From Photobacterium sanctipauli (GTDB lineage Bacteria; Pseudomonadota; Gammaproteobacteria; Enterobacterales; Vibrionaceae): a stretch of DNA of 64,000 nt. The DNA lies in the NCBI RefSeq assembly GCF_003026495.1, contig NZ_PYMA01000010.1, positions 62,001-126,000 of the forward strand. The letters run 5' to 3'. Below the pieces are notes generated by a model. It was given only the letters and a program-made list of their open reading frames with translations, was not told the origin of the DNA and ran no database searches. Shown here piece by piece: positions 9,685 to 19,285 of the stretch; within the stretch, counting starts at the first letter, position 1, and every line of letters starts with the position of its first letter. A program made the position numbers and the translations under genes.

Positions 9685-12282
9685 GTGCTTGAAGCCTACC
9701 GTAAACACGTCGAAGAACGTGCTGCAGAAGGAATTGTTCCAAAGCCGCTCGATGCTGAGCAAGTTGCCGCTTTAGTTGAACTATTAAAGACCCCGCCAGC
9801 AGGCGAAGAAGCCTTTCTGCTAGATCTGTTAGAAAACCGTATTCCCCCAGGCGTTGACGAAGCCGCTTATGTTAAAGCAGGTTTCTTGGCAGCCCTGACC
9901 ACAGGTGAAGCACAGTCCCCGATTGTTAGCAAAGAAAAAGCTGCCGAGTTGCTAGGTACCATGCAGGGTGGCTACAACATCGAGCCGCTTATTTCGCTGC
10001 TAGATGATGCTGAACTTGCACCGATTGCCGTGAAAGCCCTGTCGCACACCTTACTGATGTTCGATGCTTTCTACGATGTAGAAGAGAAAGCAAAGGCAGG
10101 CAACGCGTTTGCCAAGCAAGTGATCCAATCTTGGGCTGATGCCGAGTGGTTCCTGTCTAAGCCTGAACTGGCTGAAAAAATCACCCTGACCGTATTCAAA
10201 GTGACCGGTGAAACCAACACCGATGACTTGTCTCCAGCACCGGATGCTTGGTCCCGTCCTGATATTCCGCTGCATGCCCTGGCGATGCTGAAAAACAGCC
10301 GCGAAGGTATCGAGCCGGAGCAACCAGGCTCAATTGGCCCGGTGAAACAAATTGAAGCGCTGAAAGAAAAGGGCCACCAGCTTGTTTATGTTGGCGATGT
10401 TGTGGGTACCGGTTCTTCGCGTAAATCTGCGACTAACTCCGTACTGTGGTTCATGGGCGATGATATCCCTAATGTGCCAAACAAGCGCGCAGGTGGTTAT
10501 GTGTTGGGTGGCAAGATTGCCCCAATCTTCTTTAACACCATGGAAGATGCCGGTGCACTGCCGATTGAAGTTGACGTGACTGCCCTAAACATGGGTGATG
10601 TTATCGACGTTTACCCATACAAGGGTGAAGTTCGCCACCACGGTAGCGAAGACGTGGTATCAACCTTCGAGCTTAAAACCGACGTTCTGATTGACGAAGT
10701 CCGTGCTGGTGGTCGTATTCCACTGATCATCGGCCGTGGCTTGACTGATCGTGCCCGTCAATCTCTTGGCTTGCCGTCATCTGATGTCTTCCGTCGCCCA
10801 GTTGCGGTCGAAGATTCTGGCAAAGGCTACACCCTGGCCCAGAAGATGGTGGGTAAGGCTTGTGGCGTGGAAGGCATTCGCCCTGGCACGTACTGTGAGC
10901 CTAAGATGACCACGGTGGGGTCTCAGGATACCACTGGTCCTATGACGCGAGATGAGCTGAAAGACTTGGCATGTCTTGGCTTCTCGGCCGAGCTAACGAT
11001 GCAGTCGTTCTGTCACACCTCGGCTTATCCTAAGCCGGTGGATGTGAATACGCACCACACGCTACCAGATTTCATCATGAACCGCGGCGGTGTATCACTT
11101 CGCCCAGGCGATGGTGTTATCCACTCATGGCTAAACCGCATGCTACTGCCTGATACTGTTGGTACTGGTGGTGACTCGCATACCCGCTTCCCGCTAGGTA
11201 TTTCGTTCCCGGCCGGTTCTGGCCTGGTGGCATTTGCCGCTGCAACGGGTGTTATGCCGCTGGATATGCCTGAGTCTATCCTGGTTCGCTTTAAAGGTGA
11301 GATGCAAGAAGGGATCACGCTGCGTGATTTGGTTCATGCCATTCCTTACTACGGTATCAAGCAGGGCCTGCTAACGGTTGAGAAAGCCGGTAAGATCAAC
11401 GAATTCTCAGGCCGTGTACTGGAAATCGAAGGTGTCGAGCACCTGACTGTCGAGCAGGCATTTGAGCTATCTGATGCCTCAGCCGAGCGTAGTGCCGCGG
11501 GCTGTACCGTGAAGCTGTCGCAAGAGTCGATTGCTGAGTATCTAAACTCGAACATCGTGATGCTGAAGTGGATGATTGCCGAAGGCTACGGCGACCGTCG
11601 CACTATCGAGCGTCGTATTACCGCGATGGAAGAGTGGTTGGCTAACCCAGAGCTGATGGAAGCGGATGGCGATGCCGAGTACGCGCATGTTATCGAAATC
11701 GATCTGGCTGAAATCAATGAGCCAATCCTGTGTGCGCCGAACGACCCTGATGATGCGCGCTTGCTATCAGACGTGCAGGGCACATCTATCGATGAAGTCT
11801 TTATCGGTTCGTGCATGACCAACATCGGTCACTTCCGTGCGGCTGGCAAATTGCTCGATAAGTTCGGTGGCACGCTTGATACCCGCCTATGGGTTGCGCC
11901 GCCAACGAAGATGGATAAAGACCAGCTAACCGAAGAAGGCTACTACGGTATCTTCGGCCGTGCGGGCGTGCGTATCGAAACACCAGGGTGTTCGCTGTGT
12001 ATGGGTAACCAAGCCCGTGTGGCAGACGAAGCAACCGTGATGTCGACATCAACGCGTAACTTCCCGAACCGCCTGGGTACGGGGGCGAATGTTTACCTGT
12101 CTTCAGCCGAGCTGGCTGCGGTGGGCGCTATTCTTGGCCGAATCCCGACCAAGGAAGAGTACCTTGAGTACGCGAAGCAAATCGACGCAACAGCGGCCGA
12201 TACCTATCGCTACCTCAACTTCCACCGTATGGAGCAGTACACCAAGAAAGCGGATGATGTGATTGTTCAGCAGCCGGCGTAA
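9685..12282 (+). CDS. acnB: Aconitate hydratase B
   Basis: The main TCA-cycle aconitase interconverts citrate and isocitrate through a [4Fe-4S] cluster. The 865 residues fit AcnB: an N-terminal HEAT-like domain (from [16 protein letters not shown]), the swivel domain, then the cluster-binding catalytic domains. The cluster cysteines are visible in [17 protein letters not shown] and [12 protein letters not shown] (the CxxC pair), with a third in [14 protein letters not shown]. The start is GTG at 9685, set by GAGGAA 7 bp upstream and by the family N-terminus. It is monocistronic, with a strong terminator following. In E. coli yacL is its direct neighbour; here four genes lie between them. Confidence 0.98.
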   Translation: MLEAYRKHVEERAAEGIVPKPLDAEQVAALVELLKTPPAGEEAFLLDLLENRIPPGVDEAAYVKAGFLAALTTGEAQSPIVSKEKAAELLGTMQGGYNIEPLISLLDDAELAPIAVKALSHTLLMFDAFYDVEEKAKAGNAFAKQVIQSWADAEWFLSKPELAEKITLTVFKVTGETNTDDLSPAPDAWSRPDIPLHALAMLKNSREGIEPEQPGSIGPVKQIEALKEKGHQLVYVGDVVGTGSSRKSATNSVLWFMGDDIPNVPNKRAGGYVLGGKIAPIFFNTMEDAGALPIEVDVTALNMGDVIDVYPYKGEVRHHGSEDVVSTFELKTDVLIDEVRAGGRIPLIIGRGLTDRARQSLGLPSSDVFRRPVAVEDSGKGYTLAQKMVGKACGVEGIRPGTYCEPKMTTVGSQDTTGPMTRDELKDLACLGFSAELTMQSFCHTSAYPKPVDVNTHHTLPDFIMNRGGVSLRPGDGVIHSWLNRMLLPDTVGTGGDSHTRFPLGISFPAGSGLVAFAAATGVMPLDMPESILVRFKGEMQEGITLRDLVHAIPYYGIKQGLLTVEKAGKINEFSGRVLEIEGVEHLTVEQAFELSDASAERSAAGCTVKLSQESIAEYLNSNIVMLKWMIAEGYGDRRTIERRITAMEEWLANPELMEADGDAEYAHVIEIDLAEINEPILCAPNDPDDARLLSDVQGTSIDEVFIGSCMTNIGHFRAAGKLLDKFGGTLDTRLWVAPPTKMDKDQLTEEGYYGIFGRAGVRIETPGCSLCMGNQARVADEATVMSTSTRNFPNRLGTGANVYLSSAELAAVGAILGRIPTKEEYLEYAKQIDATAADTYRYLNFHRMEQYTKKADDVIVQQPA

Positions 12283-12313
12283 GTCCCGCTGAATCCAGCT
12301 TACTGGTTAGATG

Positions 12314-12341
12314 AAAACGCCTCCATCGGAGGCGTTTTTTA
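12314..12341. terminator. Bidirectional terminator acnB / doxX
   Basis: AAAACGCCTCC, ATC, GGAGGCGTTTT with T-runs on both strands. It serves acnB (+) and the convergent DoxX gene (-). Confidence 0.92.
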
Positions 12342-12371
12342 TTGCGGTTTATTTGCTTAGTCAGGCTAAGG

Positions 12372-12827
12372 CTAATCGGCCTTTAATGCCTGCTTTTTGG
12401 CAATCCGCTTTTTGAGCCAGATGTGTTCGAGGCTGAATCGGCCGCCGCCCTGGATGAGCAGGGTTAGGTACACCAGCGAGTAGATAAAGGCCAGCTCAAC
12501 CCCAGCCCAGCCTTTGATCATGCCAATGGCGTAAACCGCCACGCCCATAGTGAACAGCAGCACCAAGGCACTTAGTCGGGTCATGGCACCTAGCAGCAAG
12601 GCGATCGAGCCGATCACTTCGGCCAGCATCGCCAGCACTAGGCTTGGGGTACTACCGATACCCAGCGGGTCGATAAAGGTCGGGGCAAGTTCGCTGAAGT
12701 TCATGATTTTGCCAACCCCGTGGGTTAGCATTGCGCCGCCGATAGCCAGGCGGAGCAAGAGCAAAAGAAGATCTTCAAGTCGGTGCGAGCCATTTCGGCC
12801 AGTTAGCAAAGCAAGGATTTTGTTCAT
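12372..12827 (-). CDS. DoxX family inner-membrane protein
   Basis: A 151-residue protein with four predicted membrane segments belonging to the DoxX family of small integral membrane proteins. Characteristic are LLLLLLRLAIGGAMLTHGVGK near residues 22-42, LVLAMLAEVIGSIALLLGA, and the later pair from LVLLFTMGVAVYAIGM to LVYLTLLIQGGG. Some homologues are annotated as quinol or thiosulfate oxidase subunits, or act in redox stress in other phyla. No specific reaction can be inferred here. It is a single gene, convergent with acnB, with an AGGAG-type SD before ATG 12827. Between it and the glycerate kinase gene (12828-13067) nothing is visible except a terminator and a short imperfect tandem repeat. 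Confidence 0.85.
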   Translation of the reverse strand: MNKILALLTGRNGSHRLEDLLLLLLRLAIGGAMLTHGVGKIMNFSELAPTFIDPLGIGSTPSLVLAMLAEVIGSIALLLGAMTRLSALVLLFTMGVAVYAIGMIKGWAGVELAFIYSLVYLTLLIQGGGRFSLEHIWLKKRIAKKQALKAD

Positions 12828-12973
12828 GGCAGCACTCCTGTTGGCAGTCTTTGAGCATGAGTGAAATAAGGGTGACTTTAGCTAACCATAATTAGACGGC
12901 GGCGAAGATGACTCTAGCCTGAATAATGGGGTTTATTTGGCGTCCGGCGGTCAGAACGTGATGTTGATCGAGG

Positions 12974-13009
12974 GTTGGCAGGGTGGTGAAAGTTGGCAAG
13001 GTGGTATGG
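12974..13009. repeat. Imperfect 18-bp tandem duplication
   Basis: Two adjacent 18-bp units (12974-12991 and 12992-13009), both beginning GTTGGCA and sharing about 14 of 18 bases, lie in the gap upstream of the DoxX gene. No function is apparent. Confidence 0.5.
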
Positions 13010-13010
13010 A

Positions 13011-13040
13011 TACAAAAAGAGGCGGCAAAGCCACCTCTTT
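13011..13040 (-). terminator. Terminator of the glycerate kinase operon
   Basis: On the minus strand AAAGAGGTGGC, TTT, GCCGCCTCTTT (one G-U pair) is followed by TTGT. It lies 28 bp after the glycerate kinase stop. Confidence 0.85.
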
Positions 13041-13067
13041 GAATACTGGGTTACAGCGGGCTAGAAG

Positions 13068-14204
13068 CTAGCGCTTGCCTAGCATCATGGTTGCTGCAAC
13101 ATTGCGTGCCGTGGCCTGGACATTGAACGCCGCGCCATCGAGGGCGTCTTGTAGGCTCATGGCACCCGATACCACGCTAAAGGCGGCATCAATGCCGTGA
13201 TCGTAAACCACGTCGCAGTCATTTGACAGGCTACCGGCGATGCCGATCACTGGCACATTGTATCGCTTGGCTGTGCGGGCGACACCGATAGGGGTCTTGC
13301 CGTGGATGGTCTGGCTGTCGATACGGCCTTCGCCGGTGATCACCAGATCGGCGTCAGCGACAACCTCTTTCAGGTTAACCGCGTCCATCACGATCTCGAT
13401 GCCGGGACGCAAGCTTGCCTCAAACAAGCCCAATAGGGCGGCGCCAAGGCCACCAGCGGCACCTGCGCCAGCCGTGTCTTTGATGTCCCTGCCAAGCTGA
13501 GCCTTGATAAGTTCTGCGTAGTGGGCAAGGTTGGTATCCAGTTGCGCCACCATCTCTGGCGTTGCGCCTTTTTGCGGGCCGAAAACATGGGAAGCCCCTT
13601 TCGGGCCGCATAGCGGGTTGTCTACATCGCATGCCACTTCAAGCTTGATATCGGCAAGGCGAGGATCGACCTTGCTGGTATCAATCGTGCGGATTTGTGC
13701 CAGCGCCTCGCCACCGAAGCCGACCTCGTTGCCGTTTTCGTCCAATAGGCGAATACCCAGGGCTTGCGCCATGCCGATACCGCCATCGTTGGTCGAGCTG
13801 CCGCCGATCCCCACGATAATGTGTTGGGCGCCCTTATCTAGCGCGTCGAGGATCAGCTCACCAGTACCGAAGGTGGTGGTTTTCATTGGGTTGCGTAATT
13901 CAGGCGTAACCAAGTGGAGGCCGGATGCCGCCGCCATTTCGATAATGGCGGTTTTGCCGTGGCCCATAACGCCGTAGAAACCATTGACTTGCTCCCCAAG
14001 CGGCCCGGTTACCCGGCACTCAACGAGATCGCCACCGGTGGCGTCAACCAAAGATTGCACCGTGCCCTCACCGCCGTCGGCCATCGGTAGCTTGATGTAT
14101 TCTGCATCAGGCAGCACTTGGCGAAAGCCTGCCTCAATCGCTGTTGCCACTTCCATGGCGGTTAAACTTTCTTTGTATGAGTCTGGAGCGATTACAATTT
14201 TCAT
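13068..14204 (-). CDS. Glycerate kinase (GarK/GlxK family)
   Basis: The enzyme phosphorylates D-glycerate with ATP, giving 2-phosphoglycerate (family GarK/GlxK, glycerate kinase type 1). The 378 residues carry the hallmark N-terminus IVIAPDSYKESLTA, the PMADGGEGTVQSLVDATGG motif, GIGGSSTNDGGIGMAQALG and DLVITGEGRIDSQT. Full length and intact. It begins 11 bp after the stop of the upstream GntP-type permease, in the same operon. With the cdaR gene upstream, this is a glycerate or sugar-diacid (galactarate/glucarate) end-pathway module. The dehydratase, aldolase and reductase genes of the full pathway are absent from the window, so free glycerate uptake and phosphorylation is the simplest reading. 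Confidence 0.95.
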   Translation of the reverse strand: MKIVIAPDSYKESLTAMEVATAIEAGFRQVLPDAEYIKLPMADGGEGTVQSLVDATGGDLVECRVTGPLGEQVNGFYGVMGHGKTAIIEMAAASGLHLVTPELRNPMKTTTFGTGELILDALDKGAQHIIVGIGGSSTNDGGIGMAQALGIRLLDENGNEVGFGGEALAQIRTIDTSKVDPRLADIKLEVACDVDNPLCGPKGASHVFGPQKGATPEMVAQLDTNLAHYAELIKAQLGRDIKDTAGAGAAGGLGAALLGLFEASLRPGIEIVMDAVNLKEVVADADLVITGEGRIDSQTIHGKTPIGVARTAKRYNVPVIGIAGSLSNDCDVVYDHGIDAAFSVVSGAMSLQDALDGAAFNVQATARNVAATMMLGKR

Positions 14205-14215
14205 AGTTCTGTTCC

Positions 14216-15481
14216 TTAAACGAAGAAGCCAAATACACCGAAGATAAGGGTCGAAACCACAGCGATCATCAGACCGACAGCGGATTCATACGGGATGAGC
14301 TTTAGGCGCTCTTTAATGTCCATATGCACCGCGCCACCCGTGGCATGGAAGAAGCTGCCGTGAGGCATATGGTCAAGCACCGTGGCACCGGCGTGGATCA
14401 TGGCGGCACCAGCCAGTGCAGGCACACCCAGCTCAAGAATGGTGGTACTAAATACGCTGGCGGCAACAGCAGTACCTGCTGTGGTCGATGCGGTTGCCAG
14501 CGCCATCATCGAGCCTGAAATAGGGGCAAGCAGGTATGACGGTAGTCCCGATACGGTCAAGAGATCGATTAGGCCGTCCTTCAGGCCGGAGTTGGCGATG
14601 ATCCCCGCCAAGGTACCGGTACCCAGTAGCATTACTGCAACGGGAGCCATACGGGTCAGGCCGGAAACTGCGAAGTGGTTGGTATCGCGGAATCGGCCCA
14701 TTACCATGGCACCGGCAAGGCCGCCAAGCGGTAAGGCGATCAATGGATCAACATTGATACCGGCAATTGGGCGAAGCGCCAGCAGGGCGATGGCAACCAG
14801 CGGCGCGACGATCGCCGCCTTGAATTTTGGTAGTCGGCTATGATCTACAGCGACTACCTCGTGTCCTTGTACTTTGCTGCCTTTGTTTACCAACTTTTTG
14901 GCAATGAAGTAGGCGAATGCCATGCCGAATAAGCCTGGAATAATACCTGCGGCCATTACCGATGTTAGCGGTACGTTGAATGCATCAGCGGCAGCGATGG
15001 CATTGGGGTTTGGCGACATGATATTACCGGCCTTACCGCCGCCAACCATGGCAAGTAGGATCGCCATTTTCGAAAGATCGGCACGGTGGGCGATGGCAAG
15101 CGCAATAGGTGCGACCGTGATAACAGCCACATCAACAAAAACGCCCACGGCTGTTAGGATCATGGTCGCGACAGCAAGCGCCAATAATGCTCGGGTCTCA
15201 CCCACTTTTTTAACAATCGTTTCGGCAATAGAAGTAGCAGCACCGGATTCAATCAACACGCCTGCCAGCACACCTGCGGCGAGGATACGTAATACCGCTG
15301 TGACGATCCCCTGGGCACCGCCAATCATTAGATCAACGGTGTCTGTTAACGATACGCCGCCAACAATACCACCGACTAAGGCACCAATAATCATGCCATA
15401 GGCTGGCGGGACTTTTTTGAGGATAAGGCTAATGGCCACGACTAGGGCGGCAAGGGCACCTAGGGTTGATACTTCTACCAT
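14216..15481 (-). CDS. GntP family permease (probable glycerate/gluconate symporter)
   Basis: A 421-residue, roughly 12-TM inner-membrane transporter of the GntP family (proton-coupled uptake of gluconate and related acids). Long hydrophobic segments run throughout; the conserved region GGGKAGNIMSPNPNAIAAADAF and the C-terminal HAGATVLDHMPHGSFFHATGG are typical. The start ATG at 15481 (MVEVSTLGALAAL) follows GGAAT at fair spacing and begins directly at the first membrane helix; a start 33 bp upstream would add an unlikely polar tail. It is co-transcribed with the glycerate kinase gene and sits downstream of cdaR, so glycerate is the best-supported substrate, by context only. Confidence 0.92.
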   Translation of the reverse strand: MVEVSTLGALAALVVAISLILKKVPPAYGMIIGALVGGIVGGVSLTDTVDLMIGGAQGIVTAVLRILAAGVLAGVLIESGAATSIAETIVKKVGETRALLALAVATMILTAVGVFVDVAVITVAPIALAIAHRADLSKMAILLAMVGGGKAGNIMSPNPNAIAAADAFNVPLTSVMAAGIIPGLFGMAFAYFIAKKLVNKGSKVQGHEVVAVDHSRLPKFKAAIVAPLVAIALLALRPIAGINVDPLIALPLGGLAGAMVMGRFRDTNHFAVSGLTRMAPVAVMLLGTGTLAGIIANSGLKDGLIDLLTVSGLPSYLLAPISGSMMALATASTTAGTAVAASVFSTTILELGVPALAGAAMIHAGATVLDHMPHGSFFHATGGAVHMDIKERLKLIPYESAVGLMIAVVSTLIFGVFGFFV

Positions 15482-15595
15482 GGTTTTATTCCGTACTTCA
15501 GAAAGTAAATACAACTTAACTTTTACTAAGATGAAATGTACTTCGAACGGTGGGGTTTCGCTTTAGGCGCAGCGACAAAAAAACATGGGGAAGGG

Positions 15596-15629
15596 AACAA
15601 TAAATTGTGCAAATGCACAATTTATTGTT
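15596..15629. promoter_or_regulatory. 16-bp perfect inverted repeat between cdaR and the permease gene
   Basis: A perfect 16-bp palindrome with a 2-base centre (left arm 15596-15611, right arm 15614-15629, core TTGTGCA / TGCACAA). It starts one base beyond the cdaR stop and 115 bp upstream of the permease start. On the minus strand no U-run follows, so it is a poor cdaR terminator. It is a good candidate operator for CdaR controlling the permease-kinase operon, or an mRNA hairpin. Confidence 0.55.
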
Positions 15630-15630
15630 T

Positions 15631-16773
15631 TTATCTTTGGTTTATCAATGCCAAATAAAGCAAGGTGGTATCACTTATGTTATTGAAATTTAAGCGTGTT
15701 TCTTGCTCGATACGCTCTAGCCGGTAACGCAGGGTATTGCGGTGGATATGCAGCGCCTGGCAAGTTTGAGCCAAGTCACAATTTTGCGCAAAATATGTCT
15801 TGAGGGTTTTTAGCAATATGCCACGGGGGTCACTTTTCTTGAGTAGTACAAGCGGCTGCTGGAGCTGTTCATGGCGCCAAGGGTCTTGTTTGAGCCCGCT
15901 GAGCATTACAGGCAGGATGCAATCTTGGTAGAACAAGACAGAATCATCGCTGGTGGCTGATTCCAAGGTTGCCTGGGCGGTTTGATAAGAGCGGGCAAGG
16001 CCGTGAAGGTTGGGAAAGTATTCGCCAAGGGCGATTTGAATCGAAAATTCGCTTTCCTTGGCCACTCGGCGCATCAGTTTATTGACCCGTTTTTGCTCGA
16101 GGTCGCGCGACCAGCCTTCCTTGGTGAGGTTGATTGGTTTGAGTACGACTATCTCGTTCATTGAAACCGAGGTAATACCAACCAGGTTGTCGCGCTCTGG
16201 GTACTCGAGCAGATGCACCATTTTTTGTAGGTGCTCAAGCGAAAGGCTTTCGCCCTTAGAGGGCAGGACTTTTACAATGGCGGCTATACGCGGTTGATCG
16301 AGATCGAGGCTGAGTTTTTGGGCGATCGACAGCAACTGGGCTTCGTTCAGCTCACTGCCGCGGATCAACTGCAACACCAATTCTTCGCGGTGGCGCTTGT
16401 TCCATTGGATCTGCGACATTAAGGCTTCCTGCTCGACGATCAACTCCGCCGTCATCTTCACCAATTCGCCATAGCTGCGCACAAGGGCCGGATCGCCGGA
16501 TACCCCCACCACACCGATTGTTTGCTGCTGGAAGCGGATCGGCAAGTTGATCCCGGGTTTTACCCCCTTGAGCTGCTGCGCGGTGGCATGGTCTATCTCG
16601 ACCACCCGGTTGTCGTTGATGGCCAGGATAGCACCTTCATGGCGTTCGTTGAGCCGTGAAGGATCGCCGGAGCCGATAATACGGCCGTATTCATCCATGA
16701 CATTGACGGAATGGTGAATGATTTTCATTGCCCGCTCGACGATTTGTCGGGCGATGGTCCCATTAAGTTGCAT
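15631..16773 (-). CDS. cdaR: Sugar diacid regulator CdaR
   Basis: A transcriptional activator of the CdaR/PucR type. The 380 residues show an N-terminal sugar-diacid recognition domain (about 4-135, with MKIIHHSVNVMDEYGRIIGSG), a central GGDEF-like PucR region, and a C-terminal PucR-type helix-turn-helix (TCQALHIHRNTLRYRLERIE). In E. coli CdaR activates galactarate, glucarate and glycerate genes. Here it sits directly upstream of and in line with the GntP permease and glycerate kinase genes, which are its obvious targets. The gap between them contains a 34-bp palindrome that could be its operator. Confidence 0.95.
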   Translation of the reverse strand: MQLNGTIARQIVERAMKIIHHSVNVMDEYGRIIGSGDPSRLNERHEGAILAINDNRVVEIDHATAQQLKGVKPGINLPIRFQQQTIGVVGVSGDPALVRSYGELVKMTAELIVEQEALMSQIQWNKRHREELVLQLIRGSELNEAQLLSIAQKLSLDLDQPRIAAIVKVLPSKGESLSLEHLQKMVHLLEYPERDNLVGITSVSMNEIVVLKPINLTKEGWSRDLEQKRVNKLMRRVAKESEFSIQIALGEYFPNLHGLARSYQTAQATLESATSDDSVLFYQDCILPVMLSGLKQDPWRHEQLQQPLVLLKKSDPRGILLKTLKTYFAQNCDLAQTCQALHIHRNTLRYRLERIEQETRLNFNNISDTTLLYLALINQR

Positions 16774-16923
16774 TTCTGTCCTAGATCCTGAAAATGTGCG
16801 CTTCGCTTATGCTAACTAGTAATACCCAGTATTGATTCGGGGTGGTATTGCAGTAACAGTATGCCCTGAGCCAGTTTATCACCATCGGCTTTTGTATGTT
16901 CGGTATTAATCAAGAGGATAGCT

Positions 16924-17292
16924 ATGGATTACGATTTTAAGAAGAATACCTTGGATGGTAGCTATCATGCCACGTTCTCGATGGGCCATGAGGCATTGGG
17001 CCGTTGGCTGGTCGAGGAGGTTGGCAAGAACTTCGAGCGCATGGACGAGGTGGTGTTCCAGCTTGGTGCACTAAAAAACAGCACCCAGGAGTGGCGTTTG
17101 GTCGGCGATGAACTGACCTTGAGCCTGCAGGACAATGAGGCGCTTATTCAAGCTAATTTCTTGTTTTCACAAGATGATACCGAGCTTGAAGAAGATATGG
17201 ATTTCTACGATGAGGAGTCGGTCTCCTTGTGTGGGTTTGAAGATTTCGAACAGGTTTTGCAAGCTTGGCGGGCATTTGTCACCCGTTTCTGA
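16924..17292 (+). CDS. yacL: YacL family protein (UPF0231)
   Basis: A 122-residue acidic cytoplasmic protein of the YacL/UPF0231 family; its function is unknown. The match to the E. coli protein is clear from MDYDF at the start, [15 protein letters not shown] and [17 protein letters not shown]. In E. coli and V. cholerae the gene follows acnB; here a DoxX gene and the glycerate module separate them. The ATG follows AAGAGGAT at good spacing, and a terminator follows. Confidence 0.93.
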   Translation: MDYDFKKNTLDGSYHATFSMGHEALGRWLVEEVGKNFERMDEVVFQLGALKNSTQEWRLVGDELTLSLQDNEALIQANFLFSQDDTELEEDMDFYDEESVSLCGFEDFEQVLQAWRAFVTRF

Positions 17293-17333
17293 GCATGGGT
17301 AACCATTCTTGACCTGAATGCTTCTTTTCGGTG

Positions 17334-17367
17334 AAAGGGCTGCACCTTATTGGTGCGGCCCTTTTTT
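17334..17367 (+). terminator. Terminator of yacL
   Basis: AAAGGGCTGCACC, a TTATT loop, GGTGCGGCCCTTT (one G-U pair) and a run of T, 42 bp after the yacL stop. Confidence 0.9.
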
Positions 17368-17418
17368 GCTTTTTACGTCCCGCAAATCTAAGTGGCTGAT
17401 AAATAAAGACTAAAAAAG

Positions 17419-17435
17419 TTGGCATGTTGCTTGTT
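17419..17435 (+). promoter_or_regulatory. Sigma54-type promoter of glnK-amtB
   Basis: TTGGCATG, four bases, TTGTT matches the sigma54 consensus TTGGCACG-N4-TTGCW at all but two positions, with the GG and G(C/T) doublets 10 bp apart as required. The predicted transcription start is near 17446, about 38 bp before the glnK start. glnK-amtB operons are classical NtrC/sigma54 targets. Confidence 0.7.
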
Positions 17436-17474
17436 TGTTAACTTACCAAGATGGGAAGGAAATCCGACTTTTAG

Positions 17475-17822
<348 letters not shown>

Positions 17823-17848
17823 GAATGAATGAGTAGGGGAAAAAGATT

Positions 17849-19078
17849 ATGGAATTGATGACAACCGTTACCGAGCTGCGTTATGCACTCGATACATTTT
17901 TCTTTTTGATGTCTGGTGCGCTGGTGATGTGGATGGCTGCTGGATTTGCCATGCTTGAGGCGGGGTTGGTACGCTCAAAGAATACCACTGAAATTTTAAC
18001 CAAGAACATTTGTTTGTACGCTATCGCCTGTACCACTTACCTTATTGTGGGCTACAACATTATGTACGTCGATAACAGCGAAGGTGGCTGGCTACCGTCG
18101 ATTGGCGCACTGATTGGCACCCAAGCCGAAGGGGCCGACCACTCGCTGGAATCTGACTTCTTCTTCCAGGTGGTGTTTGTGGCAACGGCAATGTCGGTGG
18201 TATCCGGTGCGGTGGCTGAGCGTATGAAGCTATGGTCGTTCCTGATCTTCTCGGTTGTATTGACGGCATTCATCTACCCGATGGAAGGTTACTGGACTTG
18301 GGGCGGTGGCTTCCTGGCTGAAGCGGGCTTTAGCGATTTTGCGGGTTCGGGTATTGTTCACATGGCTGGTGCGGCTGCGGCATTGGCGGGTGTACTGCTA
18401 CTGGGCGCGCGTAAGGGTAAATACGGTAAAAACGGTGCTATCTACCCAATTCCAGGTTCGAACATGCCACTGGCAACCTTGGGTACCTTCATCTTGTGGT
18501 TCGGTTGGTTCGGCTTCAACGGCGGCTCTCAGCTAATGGTATCTGACTTTGAGAACGCGACGGCGGTTGGCCAAATCTTCCTGAACACCAATGCGGCGGC
18601 AGCAGCGGGTGCCATTGCAGCGTTGGCTGTGTGTAAAACCACTTGGGGTAAAGCTGACCTGACCATGATCCTCAACGGTGCGTTGGCTGGCTTGGTTGCT
18701 ATCACTGCCGACCCGCTATCACCATCCCCGCTAGCCGCTGTGGTTATCGGTGCGGTAGCAGGTAACTTGGTTGTATTTAGCATCATCGCGCTAGACAAGC
18801 TGAAAATCGATGATCCGGTTGGTGCTATCTCAGTTCACGGTGTGTGTGGCTTCCTTGGCTTGATGGCAGTACCGCTAAGCAATGCAGATGCTAGCTTTGG
18901 CGCGCAGCTGCTAGGTGCGGCAGTTATCTTCGCTTGGGTATTCGGCGCAAGCTTGGCGGTATGGGCTGTACTGAAGTACACAATCGGTATCCGAGTAACA
19001 GAGGAAGAAGAGTTGGCGGGCATGGACCTGCACGACTGCGGCATCGATGCCTATCCAGAGTTTGTGAGTGTGAAATAA
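17849..19078 (+). CDS. amtB: Ammonium transporter
   Basis: A 409-residue Amt/Mep/Rh channel for ammonium uptake in the inner membrane. Eleven hydrophobic spans are apparent. The twin-histidine pore residues are recognisable in SGIVHMAGAAAALAG and AISVHGVCGFLGL, and the Amt signature FGWFGFNGGS is present. Unlike E. coli AmtB it lacks a long cleavable signal peptide: the first helix begins about residue 15. It is the second gene of the glnK operon; GlnK would dock on its cytoplasmic face. A terminator follows. Confidence 0.97.
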   Translation: MELMTTVTELRYALDTFFFLMSGALVMWMAAGFAMLEAGLVRSKNTTEILTKNICLYAIACTTYLIVGYNIMYVDNSEGGWLPSIGALIGTQAEGADHSLESDFFFQVVFVATAMSVVSGAVAERMKLWSFLIFSVVLTAFIYPMEGYWTWGGGFLAEAGFSDFAGSGIVHMAGAAAALAGVLLLGARKGKYGKNGAIYPIPGSNMPLATLGTFILWFGWFGFNGGSQLMVSDFENATAVGQIFLNTNAAAAAGAIAALAVCKTTWGKADLTMILNGALAGLVAITADPLSPSPLAAVVIGAVAGNLVVFSIIALDKLKIDDPVGAISVHGVCGFLGLMAVPLSNADASFGAQLLGAAVIFAWVFGASLAVWAVLKYTIGIRVTEEEELAGMDLHDCGIDAYPEFVSVK

Positions 19079-19161
19079 GCTTATTGACCGATTAGAAATT
19101 TCCTTAGGGTATAAGGAAATGCAGTTAAGAAATCAGTAACATATATCTAGTTCACATCTTT

Positions 19162-19199
19162 AAAAAACGTTACAAGTTTGTAGCGTTTTTTCTTTTTTG
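19162..19199 (+). terminator. Terminator of amtB
   Basis: AAAAAACGTTACAA, GT, TTGTAGCGTTTTTT (one G-U pair), then TCTTTTTT, about 85 bp after the amtB stop. Confidence 0.88.
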
Positions 19200-19203
19200 T
19201 GCA

Positions 19204-19259
19204 TTGTTTTACATAGCTGCTACAGTATAATCACTGTGTTATTGATAACCGTTATCATT
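19204..19259 (+). promoter_or_regulatory. fbpA promoter with Fur box
   Basis: A perfect TATAAT -10 (19226-19231) has a weak -35 TTGTTT (19204-19209) 16 bp upstream. Directly after it, covering the expected start site, is the 19-bp palindrome 19241-19259 (ATTGATAAC, C, GTTATCATT), a near-consensus Fur box. Fur with Fe2+ would block this promoter when iron is plentiful, as expected for an iron-uptake operon. Confidence 0.8.
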
Positions 19260-19285
19260 AATTTTTGCATTTAAGGGAAATTATA

